Origin: Lepeophtheirus salmonis
Taxonomy: Eukaryota > Arthropoda > Copepoda > Siphonostomatoida > Caligidae
Length of the DNA: 64,000 nt
NCBI RefSeq assembly: GCF_016086655.4
Contig: NC_052133.2
Location: 9,818,301 to 9,882,300, forward strand
Reading direction: 5' to 3'
The notes under the pieces are model-generated. The model did no database searches. It saw only the letters and a list, made by a program, of their open reading frames with translations, and was not told where the DNA came from. Positions 23,301-38,300 of the stretch are shown piece by piece; position 1 is the stretch's first letter; the number at the start of each line of letters is the position of its first letter. The position numbers and the translations under genes are program-made.

Positions 23301-26300
23301 ATCGATCTCTAATTCTACTTTAAGGACAAGGAGGACTTACAATTATAACTCCGCAACAAATCTACAAGACTCCATATTTTATGAGAACACACGAATTTTC
23401 GATCAAGTTTTGAATATAATCCAATGTAGTAGGAAAGGAAGTTTACTACTCATTTTGGCGTTACCCCGCTAACTCAAAAACTTACAAAGTATTTTGTCAT
23501 CAGCTGTTAAAGTTTTACGATTTTTTGTCCTAATTAGTGTCCTCAACGATGATTGATTGAATGAAAATTACCTCCTTTTCAGCTGTAAAAAATGTCTTAC
23601 AGTTATTGAATCCTACTTCCATAGTTTGGAAGAATTAGCTAACTCCCAACTTATTTTTTCGTGCCTTTTTCCCCTGTTTCTTTTCGGAGGAAAGGTTGCG
23701 TGCTACAATAAAAGTAATGATGTGTCGGGAATTAAATAATAAAGACAACTACTAAAGAAAATAAATTTTATTCTCCAGATTACCAATTCCAAAAAAAAAA
23801 AAAAAAATATGCCACCTTAAGAAATACATCACTATTCATGTATGTACAATTTGTATACATATTTGGGATGAGAGGACAATCGGTGGAGTGAGTAAGACCG
23901 AAATATTAGTTTAAATCGGTCTAGAAAAAAATCAGTCTCGGACCGAGCTTTCTATTACTTTTTGGAGGAAAGTTTGCAAGATACAATAAATGTTTTGACG
24001 TGATAATCGTGGGATAGCAGTTCCAGAGATAGAAAATAGTATAATATTAATTTTAAATGAATCTTATCAATGTGTGAACCCACCTTTTCTTTATACTTAC
24101 TCTGGATCATCCGATATATTAAGGCACTTTTGTAAAGAAAATAGAGTGTCTTTAAACGTTTGAAGTCTTTGGGCTTCCATCCTTTGGCACTTTTCAAATA
24201 CTTCTTTCATGTCCTCGATATAGCGTGAGTTATAACCATTTACATCCTGCAATGCGATTTCGTAGTTTTCTTTACACTTGACAACATTTTCTTTAGCTTT
24301 TTTCACTCGCTCTTGACATTTTTGAACCTTCATTCACACATACAAAAATAATGATATAATTCTAATTAATATCTGTCAACAGACTACAAATTGCTACAAA
24401 GAATATTTATTTTTATATAAACAACAATTTTTGCAGCCTAAATATATTCTGAACAATGATCCATGCCACGGCTAGTATACACAAACATGTAATACTCATT
24501 TGATAATAACATAATTATTTGATAATTACATCCCTATAACTCGTGAAGAACAATATGCAAGGGGCGGTCATTTTTGAATAGGTGATGAGTGCTTAAATGT
24601 ACATTACGATAATTATAAGACATATGTTTACAGCAATACCCCAAACAATGTGAGTAATTGATAGAACTGTTAACAAGTCAAAGTCGAGTCATTTGTGATT
24701 GAGTCCTAGTCTCTGATTATTTTCACATTGAATTGGAATCGTGTCTGAAGTTACAGTTGAGTGAGATTTAAGTGCGGGTGACCCGCCCAAGAGATATAAC
24801 AATATATGAGAACGAGACTCGGAAATAGAATGAGGGAGATACAGTAACTATCCAGGCAAAAGGGTAAGACCGAACCCATGAGCGAAACGTGCATATTCAC
24901 TTGAGTAGATTCCTTCCCTACGAGAAATTCTCCTCCCACCCACCCTGCAAGATGCTGCTTCTTATTATACCACAAATGACTTTGCTTTCACAGAACTCAC
25001 CTTGTTAATTCAATTAAAAAGGTGAATTTATGGAGGTTGCGTCGTTAGTTACACATTAAAATAAAATAAACTCTCTTAGTGGACATAAAAAAGTATCGCA
25101 TAGAACAGTGGTTGGGTAACTTTTTTTATCGTTATCAAAAAAGATCTTATAATAAAATTAATTTACCCTAAACTAGTACAGGGGCATCCGCAGGAATATA
25201 TTTTGAGGGGGGAGCTTGGTTTTTGGTATTTTTTGGGGAAAAAATTAATACTTAGGATTTTTTTTTCAAATATCCACAGCTATTCATAAAAAGTTAAATT
25301 TTTGGGAAAAAAATTTCAAAATTTATTAGCTATCCATAGAAAATTAAATTTTCACCCTTAATTTCGCCTAAATTTTTTTCATCCTGAACAAAAAACATTC
25401 AAGTAAAAAGCAAGAATTCCTTTTTTTTTGGCGGGGGGGGGGGCACAAGTCCATCCAGCCACCTACTGCAGACCCCCTTGTAGTAGCATGTTGTTTATTT
25501 CATGTAACACTAGGAAGTAGTACTTGCATTACCCCCAAAACTTTCTAAATTATATTAGCCAAATATTGATCACGTGATCTTCATTTTGCCATTTGGTTGA
25601 CAGCATTGCAAAAACAAATATCTGAGTTAAGAAATTTGTCAATACCACATGAGCAAAGTTCAAAAATATTTATTATCCGTAAAGCGGTTCTGAAACCTAG
25701 ACTAATAAAAGGATAGATTGCTTGAGAGCAGGGAGTTGTTTTATTTTGTCGCAATAAGGCGCCACTCTCTGTAGCCTTATTTACAAACTAATATAAGTAA
25801 ACAACGGTCATGCCCGTTAGGTGAGAGACTTAAGTTATATAAAATAACTATTATTTTCATTTTGGGTATTTTTTCTGGACTTTTCAAGACTTGTATCAAT
25901 TTTATTCTTTGTTACGAAAATTTCAGGAGTTATAAAATAAACCTTAATTATTCATTTAATTGATCATCATCTATTGACTCTGTTATATTATCTTTTTTTT
26001 TTTCCACAATGTATGATGTATAAGAACGCCTGGTGCTATGGACATATTCTACCGTAATTTCACTAAAGTATCCTACTTTGATATTTTGATCAGGCCTGAT
26101 GCAATCGTCATTAATACTATAAAAAAACCGTCCATATACAAAGATAATGATGCTTCAATGTTTGCCTCGATCTAAGTTTACAACCTCGAGTCAGAGTCGC
26201 AAAAAAAAAGTGTCTATATCTTGTAATTGGTTTCAATAAAATATACTAAACTGTTTAAAATTGTCAAAGCCAGTGGTTGAGTATCAAGCAACTTTATTTG

Positions 26301-29300
26301 AGAAAAAGTACAGTTTGAGGGGAAAAAAAAGAAAAATAATAATTGATATGAGTCAAGTTATCAGTTTGCTCAATTTTCTTTATTATCTATTGGCATTAGA
26401 AAGTAGCAAAGCTATAAACCAAGTGTCTAAACGAAGACCACCTGATTAATATTTGTATAAAGTATTGATCCTACCCACATTTTTTTATAAACTAAAGGCG
26501 TCGAGTAAAATATTACTCTGTAAATAACAATATAACGTCCATGAATTCACCCATTTAAATCAATTAAGGAAAAAAAAAGTTGCATACTTCATGCGGAGAA
26601 ATGATGAAGTAACGTCCGCTGTGGTATCATAAAACGCTATAGCTAGCGTTGGGAAAAAAATATCAGTACAACCAGGAAACGACTCAAGCAAACAGGTTTC
26701 CCTCTTTGTTTCAATGCTATAGCAAGTATCTCATATAATAAAACAGAGGAAGCAGATCGCAATTGTGGGCGTGATCACTCACCTCAACAGAAGTCGCATC
26801 CTTATTCATATCTAAATTTGGTCTACCTTACTTTATAGTGTAACACAGTCTGAGAGTATTTGTTTAACTCTTGTGAAGTGCAAAAGCCCAATCTCGTTTT
26901 TTTTTAATAATGTTAAATTATACATTATGGGTCATTCCATGAGAAATTTTTAAGAGTTAACGGATTTGACTTAAATTTTGTGTAGGTTATTATTGACAGT
27001 AAACTAAGGAATAAAGTTAAAATTTTTATAAATCATAGAATTATTCCCAATTCCATAGCTTTTTCTCTATACAGTTAATTTTTTTTTTAAGGGTTCCAAC
27101 TCTATACGTAGTGATTAAAATCGTGTGTTTTTGGTCATGTTAAAAATAAAGATACCGAAAATCAAAATGTAACCCTGACAATTTGAAGAATGTTTTGGGG
27201 GAGAGCAGCTTAGCTATCATGACATTTCATTAGATCAGCTACAAGCAGCTGTGACATGGGATGAGGTTACAATTATAACTCCCCAACAAATCCTCAGGGT
27301 TACACCCCTTCTTTTATGAGCACCTAGGTTACTTTTTTATTCATAAATACGTTTTGTTTAGTATTCAATAATGTATTATACTTGTCTATCATTGTTGAGG
27401 CTTACGATGTACCCCTAATCAAATATTCAGCAAAATAATAATTTCTTTATCTTTAAAACCTCAAAACTAAGAGTTGGACTAAGTAACAGGTCACCCAAAA
27501 TTTCATTTCTGACCAAATCAATAATCAATGTCAATGATACCACATACAAAAATTTGAGTCCAATCCGTTTCCTCGTAAAAATGTATCATGGAATGAAACA
27601 TATATGTATATAAATAATTTTGGCACTTTTTAAATATTCATCGTATGAGGAGCTATAGACCTTGGGTAGGGATACGAGCTAATATTTTGTAGCGATAAAC
27701 CGTTCTCCACCAGCGAATCCCAGACTAAATGGGGGTATTGCTATAATATATACAGATAGATATAAAAACTCATTTACTTCAATCTTAAAACGACAATTAA
27801 ATTATATACTACATCTAGAGTGAGGATGTGATGTGATAGTTAATTAAATATATATGTATGTTTCTTTGTTCATGAACCTAGAGAGGACTATTTTGTCCAA
27901 TATTAAGTACTTGCCTGCATCGTTGGTGATAGGAATAAGTAGAGCGGATTGCAGGTTTTATAGAAGATATTCCAATTCTAAGATTTTTGGAGAATTTTGT
28001 CAAAAGAAATGTGGGCAAAAAAGGAAATATACAAGTGATGATAAAATATAACTTATTTTATACATTATTAGGGTTGTTATAACGGTACTTAATTAGGATC
28101 TGTTTCTAAAGTCGTGTGTAGACAAGTATGAGGTCAGTGAGGTTTGGACTGAACTCACGGCACTTATGCTGAACTGAATATTCATCAAATTGATACCTTT
28201 AGAGGATAACGCAACCTTTCCTTCAAAAATAAATAGAGAGAAAAAAAGGCCCAGAATCAGTTGGCAGTAGTTAGCCAATTCTTCCCAACATTGGAATGGC
28301 TATTAAATAATTATTGGGAAATATTTAAAGTTTAAAAAGAGCTAGTTCTAATTAAAGCAAATAACGTTCAGATCCCCGAAAAGAAGTAGAAACATCGACA
28401 GCTTATAAGAAAATACACTCTATATTTTTGTGATAGCGACGTAACACCTCAGCCTTTTAAAGGGTGACTCCTTTCAAATGAGACAGTTACAAACGCAATT
28501 TACGCATTAATCATTAATATTATTGCAGAAATCATTTGACAAGAAAATTACATGTTATTTATGGGCTAGAAATAATATAAATTGTTTATTCCATGTAGCC
28601 ACACTTGTTGGCATGAGTCGCAGGACACAACGGAAGGTCGCAAGATGTTTAAACGAGAAGAAAAATATATGTAATTTTAATATTTATAATTTATAACAAA
28701 AATAAATACGGCTTCACGTGGAGAATGATCTTCTAGTTGCAGTTGCCCAAAATTAAACATAGAATAGACCTGCTTTACTCAATGGACATTAATACCTTGA
28801 TTGATTTATAAACCTATTTGCACATCCACGGCCATTAATATTATATGTTTGGGAGTCTCAATTTTAACTTTATTTCATGGCAAAAAAGAGAATTGATAGA
28901 ATTCCAAGTAGTATTTATATTACTGATTTTATTTTTACAATATTCGATTATTTCGTCATTGTATGTTTTTTTAATATATGTGAAATTAAAATTTGAAATT
29001 CTTGATCAATATAGTCAAATAACTTTAATTATTTACCACTGGGTTTAACTTTAGAGGTTTAATATAGGCTTTAAGTAATCTGTTTGGATGAAATATACTC
29101 CAAATGAGAGGTATTGGTGTCGCACATTTTCTAGTCAGATATTTCAAAGGTCGAACCCAAAAAAGTTTGGGAATCACTGTTCCGTGAGACGGCTTTTGTT
29201 CAATTCAGACACGATATAAAGAGTTAAAACGGGATTCGGACGACCTCCGTCCGAATTTAGGAACGGTATACATTTTATTTATGAGGGAATTTGTCTTTCC

Positions 29301-32300
29301 AAATGTTCTGAACTATGCAAATGGTTTTAATAACTATTATATGTATTGGAAGTTTGTTTTCTATTAGAAATTGAGAAACACGTTATGATGAGGAAGTCAT
29401 GTGCGTATCAAACGTGACTTTAAAATGGAGTTGAGACAGGAATAATACGTCATTATGGCTTGTATTGAAATTGTAAGTAAATGTAATATTAATATAGTCA
29501 TTTTGAATAATAAAAGTTACCACAGAGATATAATTCATATACATATATCTTTACGTATAAAAAAACCCTTAAAACCAAATACATTATTATATTATATTGA
29601 TAGATATATTCCGACCAAAAGAGTAGTAAAATCAAATCCCTTGATTGTCTAAGTACCGAAGTTAGTACATATAAAAAATATTCTTATGTCAATACTTTGA
29701 GTATACTCAGTAAATCACACATATTATGTACATTCTTCTAAGTCATATTTAGTAATAAAGGGACGTCCACAAGGGGTGGACTGGAGGGACTGTAGCTCCC
29801 TATGGGATTTTTTTATTTTAATAGAAAATTTAATATTTGAATTTTTTTTGAGCAGCTTAGGATTTTTGAAGTTTTACCCCCCAAAAATTTACTTTTTTGA
29901 GAATGGCTATGAATTTTTCTTCCAGGAAATTAAATATTTTAAGAATAGCTATTAATTTTGATTTTTTTTCTTCAAAAGTTTAAATTTTTAAGAATAGCTA
30001 TGATTTCTGGAATTTTTTTTTTGACCCTCTATGGATTTTGAAAATTTTATACTAAAAAAAATTAATTTTTGGATTTTTTTTACAAAAAAATATATTCCAC
30101 TATTGTTATTATATATATTATTGTTTGAAATGGATATCACCTTCCAGTTCTTTCCTGACTCTCCAGACAAAGGACCTTTTTCGTACGGCAACGAATTTAA
30201 CTATTTTACGATTGTAGAATAAATATTTCGTTGATCGATTCCATTTTTTTAAACTGAAGCTAAACACTGCTGACTAGCCGACGAAACAACAAACAACGTC
30301 CTTTCTGAGTATGCACTCAAAGTTTGTTGTTAAACACCGATCGCACGCTGTAGTTATGGATGGGCAAAACACAAAGAAACATTACAGATTTATGATTGAA
30401 AAAATACTAAATACACTTTTTTTTAGTTTTTGTTCATTTTTTCATAGATCATTGCAGTGTTAAAACACATTTTATTGGACATACGAAAGGCATTGTCGTT
30501 GACAAAGAACATATTAGAAAAGATACCTTGCAGTATTTTCAAATAGGGAAAACCCATTGTAAATGAATATGGAAAATGTCAACCAGTTTTAGGAATTGGC
30601 AATAAAACATAAGTAGTAAGTTCACTGTTCACTTCACAAGTAACTATTTTTCAATACATCTTTTTGTAATTCGAAAATAACTCGGATAATAATTATTAAC
30701 AAAATAATTTTGTCTTTTAAATGTTTTTTTCTTTTGTTTACAAGTAATTCAAAAATCAAATGAACAGATCATATTTAAATATAAACTCTTAATAAGGGAT
30801 AATATGAGTCGCTTAAAACAAATAAAATTTCTAAACTACAGCTAGAATGCTTGGTTATCTTTACTTATCCCAGTTAATTGAATAATAAGACTACAATTGA
30901 CTAAAATATGTGTGTACTTTATTGTCAGCTGTGGATTTTTCTGCATCTTTCCTCTTTATTAGTGTTCTGAAAGTAAATTAGTTAAATTAGAATCAGATCC
31001 TTTTAAGCTCTGAGCAATTCTCAACTATTATTGAATGTTAATTTCATAGTTGATAAGAAAACTATTAACTATTTGTGGCTTTTTTTCTATTTCTTTTTGG
31101 AGAAGAAGTTGTGTGATAGAATAAATGTAAGAACGTGTCATATGTAAGAAGTTTAGCATATATTTTCAAATGCGGCCCGTCAATACAGAAGCAAGATAGA
31201 AGGATTTTTCTTTAAATTGAGCGTGGAATAGATAAGTATTCTTTTACAAATTGATTATTGCCAATTTTTAGCAACAAATTAACCTTATTAACCCTATGGA
31301 TGTGCCGTAAGTAAGTAGGCAAAATTAATCATCACAATAGAAGAATAATAAATTGATGGATTTGATGGTTAAAAGGGGCCCTATCGGGGCCAATATACGT
31401 CTTTTAAATCAAATAAAAGTTCTAAACTATAGCTGAAATTCTTGGGTATCTACACTCATCCCAGAAATTTGAATAAAAAACATATAATGAATTCAAATAT
31501 TTGTATTTACATGACACAAGTATTTAACTATACACTCTTTACAATTTTTAAATCAAATTTAATATGTTGTAAGTCAAGAGAAAAGTAAGGAAGAATTATG
31601 TTCACAAAATAGAGTCTGGAATACATATTCTTTGACGAATAATTATTGTCAAATTCTATGAACAACAAATTCCTTTGTGTCTTTTGGGACCGCCTAAATT
31701 GGCAAATTAAAGAAGCTAAAAATTCATCGTTACAAAATAGTTATATGTAAATAAATTGGTCAGATGGAGTTGCACTGATAAGTAACTTAAATAAATATAG
31801 TAGACATTATAATATTACATTGTCTCCATCTAACTTGGGAATCTTCTTTGAAGTCCATATACAAAAAGTAAATTTCCTTCTCTAGGAGCAATCTGTCTGC
31901 GAACCTACACACATTGAGTTCAAGAGAATAATTTTTCAGCGTCTATTAATAAAATATCAATTATAAATTGATACATTTGATTTGAAAAGCCAGATTGTGG
32001 CCAAATTAAGTCTCATATATCAAATGAAGGTCTAAAAGGGTAGTTAATCTTCGTGGGTATATCAAATCATAACAGAAATGCATTCAAATCCGGATAAAGG
32101 AAATCGCGATTTTTAAGATAAAAAGTTAACTATAGTCGGATTTTTCTTATATCCGAAACATATATATAGTAAGTATTTTTGGATACTTATGTAAATAAGT
32201 AATTTTTAACTCCCTATTTCGACGGAAACATTGGTTGATTAGATTACATTTACACACATCATCGATATGATTTTTAGCTTATGTCTAGGCAAAAGTGTTT

Positions 32301-35300
32301 TTCGGAGGGGGGCACTCATGATATGATATTTATTTGTCTTGATTCGTCATACAGTATAAAAAATTGGGACTCTGCTTACAATTTGTACCACCTATAAAAA
32401 ATATTGATTTTTGTTCAAGATTGTTTTTATGTTAACTGGCCACTTATAAAACATACATATATCAAATAAATGGCTATATATAGATAAATATTTATCTATT
32501 GCTGAGTTACTAGCATAGTTTTGTAGAGGATCTGTGAAAAGTTCAGTTAAATTAATTCTATCTAATTAATTTGTTAAGATAAAGTTGGATGACAGTTGTT
32601 GAAAAGTTTGTTCTACTTTTTCTAAACAAAAATTGACAATTTTCAAATAAGCTACTTTTAGAAGCCAAGTGATAAAGAGGCCAAATTTTTAAGTTTCTGC
32701 AATAATTTATTAAATTAGCTGCAGGTAAGAAGAAAGACATTAACAAAAGTTCCACCGTATTAAATAAGAATATATGAAGGAGTCACTCTGTTTTTTATTC
32801 TCAATTCTACTGTTAGTCAAACAAGGACCAACAGTTTATAACATGTTATAAAATCTTATTTCCATATCTTATATAAAAATTACAATGGAAAGAATAAAAT
32901 ATTTTTCTCTAATTATCCTACTTTTCTTATTTTTAGGGATTTTCAGCACATATTACTTTGATTATATTCAAATATCAGTATTTACCTTTGGCATCAAGTA
33001 GTATTCAATACAAGTATGAAACCTTTTTTTTATTCATAGAGCCATTTGATGAAGCTTAATCAAGATTTATTGGCAATTTGTCTTTTTTTATGTAGTAAAA
33101 ATATCAACTTTGAGCCCCAAAATGACGTCTCCAATAATTATGATTCAATTTCTGACGTGAGTAAAAACACTCTATGCATTTTTGAAGCATTCTCATTTTG
33201 AAAACATTTTGACAATATTTTGGCTTAAAAACTTTATGGATGTAATTGCAAATATATTATAATTAATGGATCATTAAAGAATATCCATTTAAAAATACAT
33301 TTTTGTTTTTAGAAATGAACGAGGATTCTAGTTTTAAAAAATCCGAAATTTCTGACCTCATGAAAGTGTTAAACCTAAGAAAAAAATGAATATAACTTTG
33401 CACAGATCTCATAATTAAAATTTGGATACATTTTCGGACATTTTAATATCAAGGCACAAACAGTAACAATTATAGGGTAAGATATTCTTTATATAAAGTG
33501 ACAGTTTGTTATATATCATTCATTCAATTAAATCAACCTTATTGGTAGATCATTAGAGCAGTTTTTACATACATATGTGGCCCCTCAACACAAAAGAGAG
33601 CCTGGATTGCATATTTTAATACTCTTGGACTAATAATTGTCGTCAAATTCTATAAACAGATTATAATTCTTAACCCTTTGGTAGTGCTTCAAATTGTATT
33701 AAAAGTAGCAACAATTCAATTTTGTTGTTTGTTTGTCTTGATACATCATAAATTTATAAAAATATATGTATAATAATTATACTCCGTTTTCAAAAGGGCA
33801 GGAATACAATTTTTTGTTGAGTCCTCTCAATATGTCTATAAATACATTTTGGCTATCATATTGAAATAAAAATGTACAGCTACGCTTTTAATAAATATTT
33901 ACTAAGTAATATTATAATAAAGTATCAAATAAAATACTATGTAGGATTATAATATCCTGAAATTCTTACTAAAAACTGTAGAGAAATAATATGACGATAA
34001 TAGTCAGGGAGTACTTAAGAGGTAAATAGCTGTTGGTATGATTGACTAATTTGGCTAACCAGCTTTTTTTTTTCTCTCTCTCTCTTTTTAGAGAAAAGGT
34101 TGCGTGATACAATAAAGCTAAGGGCGTGTACAATGTGAGAATCAGAAATTGGTTATAATTTAAAGGGTGGGGCACAAATTAAGTAATATGAATCAAATGA
34201 AGGTTTTAAATTATAATTAACAATTGTGGGTATGTCAACTGACCGAAATACGTCTTTAAAATATTGGCCAGTATGTTTATTTGAAGTAAAAAAATGGGAC
34301 ATTTCTCCTATATTTAATCTCTGTTCATGATTGTTTTTGTGTTTACTCATCACATATCTAAGCAACAAATAAGACATATTATATTTCCCCTAAATACTTA
34401 GTAAACTTATGGTATTCAAATATGCCTTGCACATATTGGCAATATACATAGGAAATCATTAAACATATTTTTTTTTTGTACGTTTTCAAACTTTATATTC
34501 TAGAATATTATAAAGAATATATTTTTAGATTAAGACGAGATTGATTTGGAATTTTTCAAGATATTAGGACAATTAACACTACGGAGGATCATGGAAAGTA
34601 GATGGAAGGTTTCATTATGTAGAGAAAGTTTTGAGTTTGACTTTGCCATGGTCCTTACAAGAAAAAATCATATTGCTTTACATAGCAATCTCCTCTGAGC
34701 TCATCCCTCAGTCGACGGATCGACTCCAAGCCCCCCTCTGACATACTCATAAGAGACTAACTCAAAACCAACCTTCCATCTACTTTCATAATATGATCCT
34801 CCTATGTCCTAATTGTTCTTAATTAGTATTAGTCCTAATTAGTATTTTGAAAGAGTAAATGAAACCTAAAATCAACATTATAACCTTAACAATTTGAAGA
34901 ATGTTATAAGGAGAGCAGCTTAGCTGTCATGACGTTAGAGACTCTATCCAAGGTATAATTATTTTTTCGGTTTGGTCTTCAGTGATTTTTTCTAGACTGA
35001 TTTGGACCGATACTTCGATTTAGATCATTATCTCAGACCGTAGATCCAAATTTCATAGTTTTTTAAATCGTGTACAACTTTTTCGCTCTAAATATATAGA
35101 CTGATTTTTTCTTTAAGACCTATCAAGAGCGAATTTTTTATTGAGACCAGTTCAGACAAAAGATCTTAAAAAGACACAGTTAGTTCAGTTACCTAAAAAA
35201 CATAAGGAGATCAGACCAGTCTAGAATTTAGTAACCGAAACCCAACACAATTTTTTGGGACCGATTTTCTCTCCACTCGTAACTTATGAGTTGTACAAAT

Positions 35301-38300
35301 ATGACTTATGCAACACATTTATCTTCCTATGACGCCATTGTTGGCCAATGTTCACCATTTTGAAACTCAACAGACGTCATCAAATAAGGCATCTATAGAA
35401 TCGATTTGTACTGAGTTTTGATTGAGATTGATTAAAGGACCAAATTCATGCGGTTCACTAAAAATAGACCGGTCTAGACATGTCAAACCAAAACCTAGCA
35501 CTAAAAAGATACCGTCGAAGCAGAAAACTAGGTCCAAGACTGTTTTTTTACCGGCTCGACCTTAAATGCTTTTTTCTGTTCTGATTTGGTCCGATATTTG
35601 AGTCTACCCTATGGACCAATTTTCTGCTCATACCAAGCTTCATATTACGATATAATACCGATGTTCACAATTTGAAAACACACATGATGTCATCAACAAT
35701 TAATTTATACATCTATAGAATTGATTTATACCGAATTTTATACGAGACCAATCTATGTTCTTTAAGAGGTGAAAATTATTTGGGTACCCTAAAAATCATA
35801 GCGGTCTCAGACTAGTCTAGGGTTGTCAGACGAAAACCCAACACTAATAATTATGGATAGGATCATGATTCGGAGTAAGAACTTACGTTATCTTGAGACA
35901 TTGATGTATTACCCGACGCATTTCTCTCATTAATGATGGCACTTTTTTCTGTTTTGCAGGCATAGTGATAGTCTGCCTTGGCTTTATTAACTTTTGTGAA
36001 CAATTTGAGCCATGGTTTCTGTGCTTTCTTAAACTGTTCATCCATGTCCTTTTTTTCTCGAATATGCATCAGGGTCTGAAATTTAAAAAAAAATATATAA
36101 AGAGAATACATTTCAATTAAGACTCTTGTGCCACTCCTTATTTATTTGGCCCAGTCCAGTCTAAGGATCGGTCCTTCCGACCGTCAGTACTAGAACTGAT
36201 TAAAAAGAGAAGAAATCAAGTTGAGTGACATAATCAAGGAACGAACTTTATAAGTTTTAAGACTGATATGCAGTACTTAAATGGAGCGAAACATAACTGG
36301 ATGGGACTTCAGTCCTAAATAAGGACTAACACAAATCTAATTAAAATAAGTTAGGGATGCATCGATGAATCGACAATCGGTGCATGCTGTTAATTAAGTT
36401 ATTTGGTGGATTAGCTACTACTGGTACCATAAACGTGTCATTACTGATAAAGATTCAAGTAGCTAAATGAACAAATACATTATATAAACATTAATTTAAA
36501 TTATAACAAAATGGAGGAGACCATTCATAACTAGAATGGACATCCGGTAAATTGCAATCCTCTGCATAGAGTCATTGATCCTTAAAAAAGATTTTTTACT
36601 ATATGAAACATCTTTATTAAACCAACATAAGGATACCAATTTGATGAGCTCTGTACCTTAATATGTTCCAAAGTTATGGTCGATTATGTATTTTTAACGT
36701 TTTGTTAAAAACATAGGCAAAAATATTACCTTTGTTCAACTTCGTTGGGAGCGGTAACACATGTAGAAAGATAATCTTTTAGAGAATAGGGGCTGTTTGA
36801 TGTACAAGAATAGCTACTAGGGCAGACTCTATGCAGTCAAAAACTGTGATGATATCAAAAAATTTAACACTAAGAGGATGTCAAGTTTTTCTGTCGAAAA
36901 ACTAAAATGACTCCAGATGATACCTTTCTTGTTATATAACATTCCTTAAAGCTATTTTTTGGAGGGGTATTTTCCCGTCTCATTTCCCGACTGACATTTC
37001 ATCTTTTTTGACTGTAATATGAGGGTACTTTTTTGGGAAACTAAATATGTGCCTTATCATTTTTCACCAAATCATAATGAAAGGAACGACGTAGCTCAAT
37101 GGAGACAACGTGCTCGGAAGAAATTATTCTCTTGAACTCAATGTGCATAGGTTCGAGTCCCAGTTGTTCCTAGTGAAGGAAATATACATGATGTATATGG
37201 ACTTCAAAGATGATTCCTATGTCAGATTTAGTAATTGTAGAACTATAATGTTTACTTATACTTAATCAGTGGAACTCCATCGAACACATTGAAGGAATAT
37301 GTAAAAAAAAAAAAAATTGTTCATTCTTAATCAAATCCAGTATTTTTTTTTTTTTTTAGAAATGGAGGTTTTTAATGACGTATTTCGAATAAGGTCAAGC
37401 CTTTTTGGGGGCCTTTTCCTAAGCTGTTAATAAAAATGGTAAATTTATTTTAGTTACTCTGATACTCCATGGGGGATGTCACACGGCTCGGGCCTTGCAT
37501 GTATCCTCCTTTTCTGAAAGCTTAGAGAATAACTAAGCGAGAGACTGTGCAAGGCTAGGTCAGTGCTACCAGTGATGTTATAAAATATATTACTGATATT
37601 TACAGGGCTTGCTGAAACTGTACTAGAAAATGAATCAATAATCGGTCGATATATCGGGACAATCATCTATGTATATTCCTAATCAGTGCATCCCTAAAAA
37701 TAATTATTCAAGTCATTTAATACTTACTTTATGATAATTTTCCTTTTGCCATATCTTAAGTTGGTTATTCACATCTGATAAAAGAGCTTCCTTAACTCGT
37801 AAATGAAGCTCACAGCGTCTATCTGCTTCAACGAGAACACCCTTCCACCCAGCTTCTGTCGTACCATACTCTGGACCTGTTGTTGGATGAAAGGATATAA
37901 TAATTAGAGTTTTAAATTCAAAGCATTTTTGCTATGTATTTTTTTTATAATAATTTGTTATATATAAGTTCCTCTTCAGTAATTTCAGAATTAAACATTT
38001 AAGTCACGTTTTTAAGAACAGAAAACCTTGACATGTTTTTACGATTAAGACCAAAAATATTTAGTCTAATAGGGTTTTTCCTCAAGCCAATATTCCAACA
38101 AGCAAAAAAAAAAAAAAATCACATTATTTATTTGCTTTCATAAAAAAAAAACACAAAAAAACCATTAATTTTTAATAAATTAAGTATATACTAAAATTTC
38201 ATGATATGAAACGAGTTTAATCACTGATTTATAGGGATATATATGTCAAAATTTTGACGTCTGGCCTCTTAAAAAACACATAAGAGGAATTGACAAACTA

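Larger units (their letters stand above)
36352..37696. mobile_element. hAT-type non-autonomous element holding two later insertions
   Basis: The ends are TAGGGATGCATCGATGAATC on the left and, as complement, TAGGGATGCACTGATTAGGA on the right, followed inside by CGGT/ATCGG-rich sequence on both sides. TAGGGATGCA termini are typical of hAT-type MITEs. Inside are a partial R2 repeat (36600-36775) and a complete SINE (37083-37317), so both arrived after the hAT element. Flanking 8-mers match poorly (5 of 8), so the target duplication has decayed or the end is off by a base. A 70-codon minus-strand frame at 37454-37666 belongs to the element and is not recognisable. Confidence 0.7.

Noticed and set aside
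23955..24197. 80-codon minus-strand frame
   Set aside because: It is an alternative frame over a PACSIN exon (24327-24101) running on into intron and repeat E.
29233..29257. Perfect 9-bp hairpin ATTCGGACG ... CGTCCGAAT
   Set aside because: Isolated, no T tract or gene context; a single short hairpin is not significant in this amount of sequence.
37083..37170. tRNA gene
   Set aside because: A and B boxes are present, but the D region has extra nucleotides, the T stem pairs badly, and the sequence continues into a body with poly-A shared with another copy: a SINE head, not a functional tRNA.
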